From: an uncultured Ignavibacteria bacterium | Lineage (GTDB): Bacteria > Bacteroidota > Ignavibacteria > Tepidaquicellales > Tepidaquicellaceae | NCBI GenBank assembly: GCA_937974175.1 | Contig: CALJIG010000125.1 | Location: 1-39,255, forward strand | Direction: 5' to 3' | Length of the DNA stretch: 39,255 nucleotides | Part shown: positions 33,230 through 39,255 of the stretch, one piece after another | Numbering within the stretch: the first letter of the stretch is position 1 | Layout: each line of letters opens with the position of its first letter | Notes under the pieces: generated by a model | Databases searched by the model: none | What the model was told of the DNA's origin: nothing | What the model saw: the letters and a program-made list of their open reading frames with translations, nothing else | Translations under genes and position numbers: made by a program

Positions 33230-35212
33230 ATGAAAGCAATTAAATACACTTTTGTATTTATTGTAGTAAGTTTTTTCCTCAACGTTAATTTATTCTCTCA
33301 ATCCGTTCCGGAAATTCTTTATTACAAATTCAACACAGGCACTACAACAACTCCAAACTTAGCCGCTCCCGGTCAGGGAACTCCTGAGGCAACTTTGCTA
33401 ACACAAACATTAGGACCCGGCGGTCAGTTCGGAAATGCTCTTATAGGAGCAGGAGGCACAGGTTCAAATTCTTATGTAAACACAGGCTGGAATATGAACC
33501 TAGGTACATCAAGCTGGACAATTTCTTTCTGGATGTCCGGCACATTTACAGGGACTACATACCTTTTTGGTAATGACGTTACCACAAGCTTCCGCTGTTT
33601 TACTAATGGAGCTGCCGGTGCAGGTAACATTACTTTAAGAGGAGCCAGTGTGGCTACATTTGCTAACGTAAATGTTACCGGTGTTATTCCCGGCTCAAAC
33701 GTAATTCACTTTGTCTATGACAATACTGTACCCGAAATCAGAACTTATGTTAATGGTGTATTCCAAAGCGCTACCCCTCAGCCTGCATTAAACCTGAATG
33801 CAGCAGTTCCATTTAAGGTCGGCGGATACGGAACAGCGAATTCATTTCCGGCAGGAGATAAGCTGGATGAATTCAGATTTTACAGCAGAGCTTTAAGCCC
33901 TGCAGAAATTACAGCAACATGGAATGTAGAACTCAATACAGGCGGTTCAGTAGTTAATCCTACAAAGGTTTGCGACTACGGTTTAATTCCTCCTTACAGC
34001 GCCGGCGTTATAGGCGGACATGCATCAGCCTCTTTAGGCGATACTTTATATGTTGCCGGCGGAAGCGTTAACGCAGGAACGGTAACAAATCCTGCTGCAG
34101 GAACAACGGTAACAAGATACGCAATTAACTCAGGTAACTGGAGCGCCGGCAGAGATTTACCGGGACCTAAAGCTGCAGGTGACTTAGTCAAATGCGGCAA
34201 TGCTTTATATTACATCGGAGGCGGTAGTTTAACTCTTACCGGTGCTGCAAATAATCTGGTTTACAAATATGAACCCACTGCAGGATGGACGACTGTAGCA
34301 AATATTCCAACTCCTGTCTCCGGAAACGTTGCTGAAAGCTGGGGCGACTCCGTCATCTTTTGTATGATGGGCGGATGGTCAACCTACTATAGAGGTATTC
34401 AAATTTACAGACCGGGACTAAATACATGGGATAGAGCAACGGATTCACTTCCTGCCACATTCGGAAGAAGAAGCTTTGCCGGAGGAATAAGCGGCAACAA
34501 GTTATTTGTAGCTTCGGGATATTCCGGCGCATTCAGAAAAGATTTCTGGGTCGGTACCATAGGAGCAAATGCAAACTCAATTACATGGTCACAAAAAGCT
34601 GATATGCCGATGCGAGGCACCAACTCACGCCCGGGCGGTCATGCAGTAAACGGTAAATTTTATGTTGTGCTCGGTGAAACAACTCCTGCTCCGATCGCAC
34701 AGGATTCAATACAGGTTTATAACATTGCTGATTCAAGCTGGTCGTCTTCACCATTAATTGGCAGAGGAGCTAACTCAGCATCAAACTACTGGGGACTTAT
34801 ATCTTCAAGTATAGTAAACAACAAAGTAAAGATATGGATACCGGGAGGATTTTATCCTACAACGGTTACAACATCAAAGCTGTTCTGCTTAACAGATTCC
34901 ATGGGTTGTGTTATCACAGGTAACGGTAATCAGAATACAATATTGCCGGACAAGTATAATCTGTCTCAGAATTATCCTAATCCGTTTAATCCGAGTACAA
35001 GGATTATGTATTCGATTCCTACAACAGGATTAGTAAAGCTGAAGATATTTGATATACTCGGTAAAGAAGTAATGACGTTAGTAAACGAGATTAAGACTGC
35101 AGGTGATTACGGTATCGATTTCGACGGCAGAAGCCTTTCAAGCGGAATTTATTTCTATAAGCTTGAAGCAGGTGAATTCACTGCAACTAAAAAAATGATG
35201 CTGGTGAAATAA
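33230..35212 (+). CDS. LamG/Kelch T9SS cargo protein
   Basis: 660 residues, Sec signal peptide (about 1-23). Residues about 25-235 are a LamG/concanavalin-like jelly roll ('EILYYKFNTG', 'SWTISFWMSG', 'DEFRFYSRALSPAEI'). Residues about 250-570 form a Kelch propeller with repeated 'GG....LGDTLYVAGG', 'ALYYIGGGS', 'KLFVASGYS' and 'GKFYVVLGE' blades. It ends in a T9SS type A sorting domain (SQNYPNPFNPSTRIMYSIP, ending KKMMLVK). Carbohydrate or surface binding is inferred; galactose oxidase catalytic residues are not visible. A terminator follows. Confidence 0.9.
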   Translation: MKAIKYTFVFIVVSFFLNVNLFSQSVPEILYYKFNTGTTTTPNLAAPGQGTPEATLLTQTLGPGGQFGNALIGAGGTGSNSYVNTGWNMNLGTSSWTISFWMSGTFTGTTYLFGNDVTTSFRCFTNGAAGAGNITLRGASVATFANVNVTGVIPGSNVIHFVYDNTVPEIRTYVNGVFQSATPQPALNLNAAVPFKVGGYGTANSFPAGDKLDEFRFYSRALSPAEITATWNVELNTGGSVVNPTKVCDYGLIPPYSAGVIGGHASASLGDTLYVAGGSVNAGTVTNPAAGTTVTRYAINSGNWSAGRDLPGPKAAGDLVKCGNALYYIGGGSLTLTGAANNLVYKYEPTAGWTTVANIPTPVSGNVAESWGDSVIFCMMGGWSTYYRGIQIYRPGLNTWDRATDSLPATFGRRSFAGGISGNKLFVASGYSGAFRKDFWVGTIGANANSITWSQKADMPMRGTNSRPGGHAVNGKFYVVLGETTPAPIAQDSIQVYNIADSSWSSSPLIGRGANSASNYWGLISSSIVNNKVKIWIPGGFYPTTVTTSKLFCLTDSMGCVITGNGNQNTILPDKYNLSQNYPNPFNPSTRIMYSIPTTGLVKLKIFDILGKEVMTLVNEIKTAGDYGIDFDGRSLSSGIYFYKLEAGEFTATKKMMLVK

Positions 35213-35242
35213 ATTTAAAAATTCAAAATAGCTTTAAAAATT

Positions 35243-35278
35243 AAAGCCGTTCAGATGAAAAATTTGAACGGCTTTTTT
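35243..35278 (+). terminator. Intrinsic terminator between convergent genes
   Basis: AAAGCCGTTCA (35243-35253) pairs with TGAACGGCTTT (35265-35275) and is followed by a T-run. It ends the LamG/Kelch gene. Confidence 0.85.
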
Positions 35279-35300
35279 GTTACAGAAAAAATCTTTAAAA

Positions 35301-35651
35301 CTATTCGACGCTTATAATCTGGTCAGCCTTTGTAAGTACAATTTCCGGCTTTCCTTTATAGTCTTTTATCTCGCCTGATACGGTCAAAATTTTGCCTTCA
35401 GAGATATTACTTATATCGACAGCAGAATCTTTGAACAAGACAACTGTAAATGTCTGGTTTGGAGATTTTTCATCGAAGTTAATATATGTATTTCCGTTTT
35501 TTGATGCGAAGATACTTACTACTTTACCTTTTACCTGAACTGTCTTGCCTATATTATCTTTAGCATCTTTTGAAGCAATTACTTCCTGTGCGAAGGCATG
35601 AGAGGAGACGAATAAAAGTAAAAGTCCAAATACAAAAATCAGTTTTTTCAT
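35301..35651 (-). CDS. Small exported OB-fold-like protein
   Basis: 116 residues with a clear Sec signal (about 1-21, cleavage after AFAQ). The mature part 'IGKTVQVKGKVVSIFASKNGNTYINFD', 'TFTVVLF' and 'GKILTVSGEIKDYKGKPEIVLTKADQI' has the five-strand order of an OB fold of the tRNA_anti or BOF type found in small exported proteins. Ligand and role are unknown. There is no lipobox. Confidence 0.75.
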   Translation of the reverse strand: MKKLIFVFGLLLLFVSSHAFAQEVIASKDAKDNIGKTVQVKGKVVSIFASKNGNTYINFDEKSPNQTFTVVLFKDSAVDISNISEGKILTVSGEIKDYKGKPEIVLTKADQIISVE

Positions 35652-35994
35652 TTATTTGTTTGTTTTATGAAATACTCTTAATATTACATATAAATCTCCA
35701 ATAATGAAAGAAAATTCCTTATCCGCAGGAAATGAATGATAATATTCTAATATCACCCGTGTATCAGTAACCCCACCCTTTAGGGTGGGGCAAAAAATTA
35801 TATGAACAGCCCTTTAGGGCAAAATTTAACCCTAAAGGGTTTCTTTTTCGTGTTAGTTAACCCCATCCTAAAGGATGGGGTTACTGTTACTCAATTTCAT
35901 TTTAGAATCTGATACAATATCTGTTCTCTGTGGTTAATCAGAAGGAACAATTGTTATTTTTTTAAGTAAAAACTGAAACTTCAAAATTAACTTC
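35652..35994. repeat. Non-coding stretch with REP-like palindromic repeat
   Basis: The 343-bp gap holds a REP-like block at 35766-35885. AGTAACCCCACCCTTTA (35766-35782) pairs with 35869-35885 at 16 of 17 positions. Local hairpins nested inside include CCCCACCCTTTAGGGTGGGG, CCCTTTAGGG, CCCTAAAGGG and CCCCATCCTAAAGGATGGGG. The last 110 bp before the next gene are A+T-rich, probably promoter, and the string TCTCTGTGGTTAAT near 35925 is a simple dispersed motif. No gene is visible. Confidence 0.75.
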
Positions 35995-36489
35995 ATGAAA
36001 AAATTTCTTCTTCTTTTTATCCTTCTCGTTTGTTTTAAATCTGCGAATGCGCAGCTTGAATTTTTTGAATTTATCTTCAACGTTTATGATAACGGTGAGC
36101 GGATTACCGACTCACGAAAATTCGAAATAACAGTCAATATATTCGAGCGCGAAAATCCCGACACAATTTATCTAAGCAAACAAATTTTCCCCGGTGATAC
36201 GGCTAAAAACTATGGCTATGATTACCGGTATATGGCAACCGGAGCTTTGCTGTTTGAGTTCATTGCCGAAATCAACATAGTAAAAACAACGGACACGATG
36301 AAAATTATAATAGATAATCCTAAATCTTCTGCATGGTCAATGCTGGGAATAGACAAACTTGAATTCAAAAAAGGCACTTTCAAAATCACAGAAAACGAAT
36401 GGCCCCATAACCGCAGAGACAGACCAATGAATAACAGATATTTTTCTTTCTTAGATGAATATTTTGACTGGGAAAAAATAAGACAATAA
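35995..36489 (+). CDS. Exported protein of an unrecognised family, copy 1
   Basis: 164 residues with a Sec signal peptide (about 1-19, ending ANAQ). I do not recognise the family. The mature part is beta-rich, and its C-terminus carries a striking motif: 'WPHNRRDRPMNNRYFSF', then 'FDWEKI'. The same motif occurs in the next gene, which starts 16 bp after this stop, so these are tandem duplicates. 'YGYDYRYM' and 'SMLGIDKLEFK' are also shared. No cysteines or catalytic pattern are evident. Location is inferred to be periplasmic or surface. Confidence 0.78.
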   Translation: MKKFLLLFILLVCFKSANAQLEFFEFIFNVYDNGERITDSRKFEITVNIFERENPDTIYLSKQIFPGDTAKNYGYDYRYMATGALLFEFIAEINIVKTTDTMKIIIDNPKSSAWSMLGIDKLEFKKGTFKITENEWPHNRRDRPMNNRYFSFLDEYFDWEKIRQ

Positions 36490-36505
36490 TTTTAATAAAT
36501 TTCTT

Positions 36506-37021
36506 ATGAAAAAAATCATTCTGCTTTTTATTTTATTTATATCAGTCAAAACCACAAAAGCTCAGCTTCCCTTTTATGAATTTGGCTTCAATATTTACGA
36601 GAACGAAACACGGATTGCAGATACAAATTTTTATAAGGTCACGCATAAAGCTTTCAGCAAGGATAAAGAAAAAACTGTAATATTCGAACAGATAAAACCC
36701 GCTAAAGATACATCGCAAACATTCGGCTATGACTACCTGTTTGTAAACGGAGGCGCTCGCTTAAAAGAATACAAGATACAGATAATAATAGAACGCATGG
36801 AAGACGATATTGCCCAGGATGTAATGTGGATTGAATTTGATTATCCCACCGCTCCTCTGCACTCAATGCTGGGACTTGATAAAATCGTTTTCAAGCCCGG
36901 TAAATTTATTTTTACCAGGGATAGCTGGCCTCAAAACCGTCGTGACAGACCAATGAACTACCGCTATTTTCCTTTTGTCGATAAAGATTTTGACTGGGAA
37001 AAAATAAAAGAAACAGAATAG
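36506..37021 (+). CDS. Exported protein of an unrecognised family, copy 2
   Basis: 171 residues, Sec signal peptide (ending TKAQ). Paralogue of the preceding gene: shared blocks are 'QL.F.EF.FN.Y.N..RI.D', '.(F/Y)GYDY', 'SMLG.DK..FK.G.F', and the C-terminal 'WPQNRRDRPMNYRYFPF' with 'FDWEKI'. The middle has diverged much more than the ends. Unknown function. The conserved NRRDRPMN motif would be the place to look for a binding site. Confidence 0.78.
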   Translation: MKKIILLFILFISVKTTKAQLPFYEFGFNIYENETRIADTNFYKVTHKAFSKDKEKTVIFEQIKPAKDTSQTFGYDYLFVNGGARLKEYKIQIIIERMEDDIAQDVMWIEFDYPTAPLHSMLGLDKIVFKPGKFIFTRDSWPQNRRDRPMNYRYFPFVDKDFDWEKIKETE

Positions 37022-37085
37022 CATAATAGAATACATAATAGAATATCATAAGACAGAATATGCAATAAAAACCTCTTTTAATTTT

Positions 37086-37114
37086 TTGTATATTGGTAAT
37101 AACTTCAATATATA
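37086..37114 (+). promoter_or_regulatory. Possible sigma-70-like promoter
   Basis: TTGTAT (37086-37091) and TATATA (37109-37114) are separated by 17 bp just ahead of the lipoprotein ATG at 37129. The leader would be under 10 nt, so a start further upstream is also possible. Confidence 0.3.
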
Positions 37115-37128
37115 AACCCTAATTTCTT

Positions 37129-37689
37129 ATGAAAAAAATTATTCCAATATTTGCAATTATTATTTCTTTTATACTGATAGGCTGCTCTAAAAAAGATGAG
37201 AAGCCTGAAACTACATCAGAAAAGAAAACAGAAACAACAACCCAATCACCTTCTACTATTACTGAAAAAGCTCCTACTGCAAACGGTTCAACAGAAGAAA
37301 AAGTACAGCAAAAAAATGACAGCAAAGAGCCTGAGAAAAAAGAAGAGCTAAGAGATAAATCAGGCGCTATAAGAGTCAAGTTCCCTGCCGGCGCAACGGA
37401 GGTTACGCTTAACGGAAGCATTAAAGGATTCGGTGACGAGCCTACATACGTTTTTGAAGTAAGCAAAGGACAGACTTTAAATGCGCAGGTAGCGGCTGCA
37501 AATAAAAAGAACGCAAATATAAGATTTGTACAGATAATAAGTCCTAAAGGTGAAGGCGACGGACCTTTTACAGATAAAATAAAATACAGCCTGAATGAAT
37601 CGGGCGACTGGAAATTAATTATCAGTGAAAACCAACGCGCCGATGACGAATGGAAAGGCGAATATAAACTTACTATAAGCATCAAATAA
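37129..37689 (+). CDS. Lipoprotein with PPC-like domain, copy 1
   Basis: 186 residues. The signal peptide ends in lipobox LIGC, so the N-terminal Cys is lipid-anchored. A low-complexity Lys/Glu/Thr/Pro linker (about 20-85) follows. The C-terminal ~100 residues have the pattern 'GSIKGFGDEPTYVFEVSKGQTLNAQV', 'IRFVQIISPKGEGDGP' and 'LNESGDWKLIISENQRADDEWKGEYKLTI', which looks like the PPC-type or PliI-like beta-sandwich. Lysozyme-inhibitor activity is possible but not supported by any catalytic residue. The next gene encodes a paralogue 44 bp downstream. Confidence 0.82.
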   Translation: MKKIIPIFAIIISFILIGCSKKDEKPETTSEKKTETTTQSPSTITEKAPTANGSTEEKVQQKNDSKEPEKKEELRDKSGAIRVKFPAGATEVTLNGSIKGFGDEPTYVFEVSKGQTLNAQVAAANKKNANIRFVQIISPKGEGDGPFTDKIKYSLNESGDWKLIISENQRADDEWKGEYKLTISIK

Positions 37690-37733
37690 TTTTTAATTTA
37701 TAATCTTTAACACATACTACTCTACAAGAACTT

Positions 37734-38288
37734 ATGAAAAAAATCTCAATCTTTTTAGTTTTAGCCGGTCTTATTTATTTTACAGGCTGTACTAAAAAAG
37801 ACGAAAAAACCGAAACTACTAATAAACCGCAGGAAACAACAACTCCTCCAAGCACTACTCCTGTTCCAACTCAAACTGAAAAAAAAGAGGAACCGACTAA
37901 AACTGTCGAAGAAAAAAAAGAAACAATAAAAAACGAGACTAATAATAAAGCCGCAATAAAACTTAATTCTTCCGGCGTAATAGATACAACTCTTACCGGA
38001 AGTATCGACGGCTTTGAAAAGACAGTTACCTATGAATTTGAAGCTAGAAAAGATCAGAATTTTTTCTTCCGCATAATAGTTGCTGAGCCGGAAAAAAATC
38101 CCGATGCAAATTTGTACGTGCCTCAATTAATAAGCCCGTCAGGAAAAATTGACGGTCCTTTCCCGGTAAAAACATTGAAGCCTCATCAGTTATCTGAGTC
38201 AGGTATATGGAAAGTTGTTATCGGACAAAACAAATCTGCCGGTAAACCATGGAAAGTCCAATATAATTTTATTCTGAAAATAAATTAA
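37734..38288 (+). CDS. Lipoprotein with PPC-like domain, copy 2
   Basis: 184 residues, lipobox FTGC, the same layout as the preceding gene: a long Lys/Glu/Thr/Pro linker, then a domain with 'LTGSIDGFEKTVTYEFEARKDQNFFFRI', 'VPQLISPSGKIDGPFPV' and 'SESGIWKVVIGQNKSAGKPWKVQYNFILKI'. The pair arose by tandem duplication. Anchored on a membrane facing the periplasm or the outside, with the linker as a spacer. Function unknown. Confidence 0.82.
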   Translation: MKKISIFLVLAGLIYFTGCTKKDEKTETTNKPQETTTPPSTTPVPTQTEKKEEPTKTVEEKKETIKNETNNKAAIKLNSSGVIDTTLTGSIDGFEKTVTYEFEARKDQNFFFRIIVAEPEKNPDANLYVPQLISPSGKIDGPFPVKTLKPHQLSESGIWKVVIGQNKSAGKPWKVQYNFILKIN

Positions 38289-38316
38289 TCTTTCAAGCTC
38301 TTCTGATAATATATAA

Positions 38317-38342
38317 GCCCTGTTAATTTATATTAGCGGGGC
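38317..38342. terminator. Weak hairpin between convergent genes
   Basis: GCCCTGTTAAT (38317-38327) pairs with ATTAGCGGGGC (38332-38342) including two G-U pairs. It overlaps the stop codon of the minus-strand HTH gene. It may serve the lipoprotein gene or the HTH gene. Confidence 0.45.
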
Positions 38343-39134
38343 ATTTCTATTTATCCTTTTTTCTTTTCTCGCATATTCTTTTTCGGCATTTTCTTTTTCG
38401 ACATTTCCTTTCTTCGTCGGATTTTTGTCGGATTCTTCTAATTCAGCCTCTTTTTGCGCTCTCAGTTTTCTTCCTATTGTATTCTTAAATAAGTCCTGCA
38501 CTGCCGGATCTTTCTCATTAATATCTTCTTCCATATAAATTTCTGATGTAATATCTAATGTGAATTCATCATCTGCAATTTCTTTTGCATTATCTAAGTT
38601 TGTTCCGTAGTACTGTTCATAGTCACGTTCCGGCTGATGCGTTTCAAACTTTTCGGCATCAGTAATCCATATCGGCGCTTCTTCAAAAAGCGGGTCGTTT
38701 TCTTCTTCAGGATTTTCACTAACAGGATGCATTGTTTTTATATTTACCTTTATACGGCTTCCCTGCATAAATCTTTCAATTTGTTTTTCATTTGCTTCAA
38801 GGTGGATAATCTTCGTGATTTTGTAAATCTGGTTAAGAGTCCTGTTAATACTGATTTCATTTTCATCGCTGTCTTCCAGTCTCTTATCAAGAATTGCATA
38901 CAAGCCGTTCAGCTGATAACATAACATCTGCACTCTGTCGAGCTTGCTATGTCCATTCTCAAAAAGCATTTCATCCATAGCATCCTGCTTGGCAATTAAA
39001 ATATACGGGGCAAGCTCCTGATGCCACATTGTTAAAGTCGAGCGGTGAACTCCAAGCTCTTCCGATATTTTATACATGGGCAGCCCCATGGCTTTCAGTT
39101 TTACAAATTTCATTTTTATCTTCATGTTGTACAT
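38328..39134 (-). CDS. Helix-turn-helix protein, repeat-linked family (copy 2)
   Basis: 268 residues, paralogue of the gene at 16161. The first 57 residues differ at only 13 positions, including the HTH 'GLPMYKISEELGVHRSTLTMW' (about 17-37). A helical middle and the short box 'APIWITDAEKF' (about residues 150-160) follow, and the charged tail ends in Lys/Glu repeats. No catalytic domain is visible. AAAAAAAGGAG lies 7 nt before the ATG, a good Shine-Dalgarno. The same palindromic repeat as at 15990-16040 begins 65 bp upstream, in the same orientation. It is either a regulator or a DNA-binding protein tied to the repeat family. Confidence 0.8.
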   Translation of the reverse strand: MYNMKIKMKFVKLKAMGLPMYKISEELGVHRSTLTMWHQELAPYILIAKQDAMDEMLFENGHSKLDRVQMLCYQLNGLYAILDKRLEDSDENEISINRTLNQIYKITKIIHLEANEKQIERFMQGSRIKVNIKTMHPVSENPEEENDPLFEEAPIWITDAEKFETHQPERDYEQYYGTNLDNAKEIADDEFTLDITSEIYMEEDINEKDPAVQDLFKNTIGRKLRAQKEAELEESDKNPTKKGNVEKENAEKEYARKEKRINRNAPLI

Positions 39135-39198
39135 GATGATGCTCCTTTTTTTAAGATTTAAAATTGATTAGGTAACTATATCCGGTAAGACCCACATT

Positions 39199-39255
39199 CT
39201 AATTCCTCCCTTGAGGGAGGTGTCGAGCGAAGCGAGACGGTGGGTGTTCATTCAA
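39199..39255. repeat. Second copy of the palindromic repeat (right part)
   Basis: CTAATTCCTCCCTTGAGGGAGG, given here as CTAATTCC and CTCCCTTGAGGGAG, is followed by TGTCGAGCGAAGCGAGACGG. It matches, in reverse complement, the element at about 15990-16040. It continues to the window edge, so the far end is not seen. Relative to the minus-strand HTH gene it is upstream and in the same orientation as copy 1. Confidence 0.85.

Noticed and set aside
37119..37685. 188-residue minus-strand frame antisense to a lipoprotein
   Set aside because: It mirrors the lipoprotein gene, whose signal peptide and paralogue give far better evidence.

Overview
The window looks like chromosome from a low-GC, Gram-negative member of the Ignavibacteria (Bacteroidota/Chlorobi lineage). 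Four secreted proteins end in the 'YPNPFNP(T/S)T...' type A sorting domain of the type IX secretion system (T9SS). There is also a PorV/PorQ-like outer-membrane protein, several lipoproteins and Sec or Tat signal peptides, and A+T-rich gene borders. Some genes carry a Shine-Dalgarno motif (rpoZ, the repeat-linked HTH genes) and many do not. The species assignment is an inference from these family hallmarks.

Layout. 1-4436: a secreted orphan protein convergent with comEC (DNA uptake channel). 4561-10172: a rightward run of pyrimidine nucleoside phosphorylase, membrane-anchored thermonuclease, lipoprotein, barrel-like protein, M23 peptidase (its real start is probably a CTG upstream of the obvious GTG) and guaB. 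10320-13868: a small protein and two T9SS cargo proteins whose 237-bp tails are nearly the same DNA. 13966-15678: a peptide-type ABC solute-binding protein. 15840-17110: a repeat island around a helix-turn-helix gene. 17256-19727: DinB-like protein, Bax-inhibitor-1-like protein and PorV/Q-like protein. 19826-22710 (minus): DUF2200 protein, transketolase N-terminal half, plsY and a DUF1460 amidase-like protein. 22818-23282: GNAT acetyltransferase.

23293-30225 (minus) is a housekeeping block in the order SDR, LOG-family protein, yicC, gmk, rpoZ, terminator, coaBC, type-4 uracil-DNA glycosylase, dnaB. It is followed by tRNA-Arg(CCU) at 30308-30381. 30537-35212 holds a Tat-exported phospholipase C/acid phosphatase-like enzyme with a T9SS cargo gene, and a divergent LamG/Kelch T9SS protein. 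35301-38288 holds a small exported OB-fold-like protein, a REP-like repeat, and two consecutive tandem duplications: two small exported proteins of an unrecognised family, then two lipoproteins. 38328-39255 holds a second copy of the HTH family with the same palindromic repeat upstream.

The most unusual signal is the pairing of two paralogous HTH proteins (16161-16856 and 38328-39134; 44 of the first 57 residues identical) with the same ~50-bp palindromic repeat, in the same orientation upstream of each gene. A hairpin in that repeat changes on both arms between copies, which suggests selection on folded RNA or ssDNA. I see no transposase catalytic domain, no CRISPR array, no integrase and no recognisable defence system. 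Most of the remainder is ordinary chromosome.
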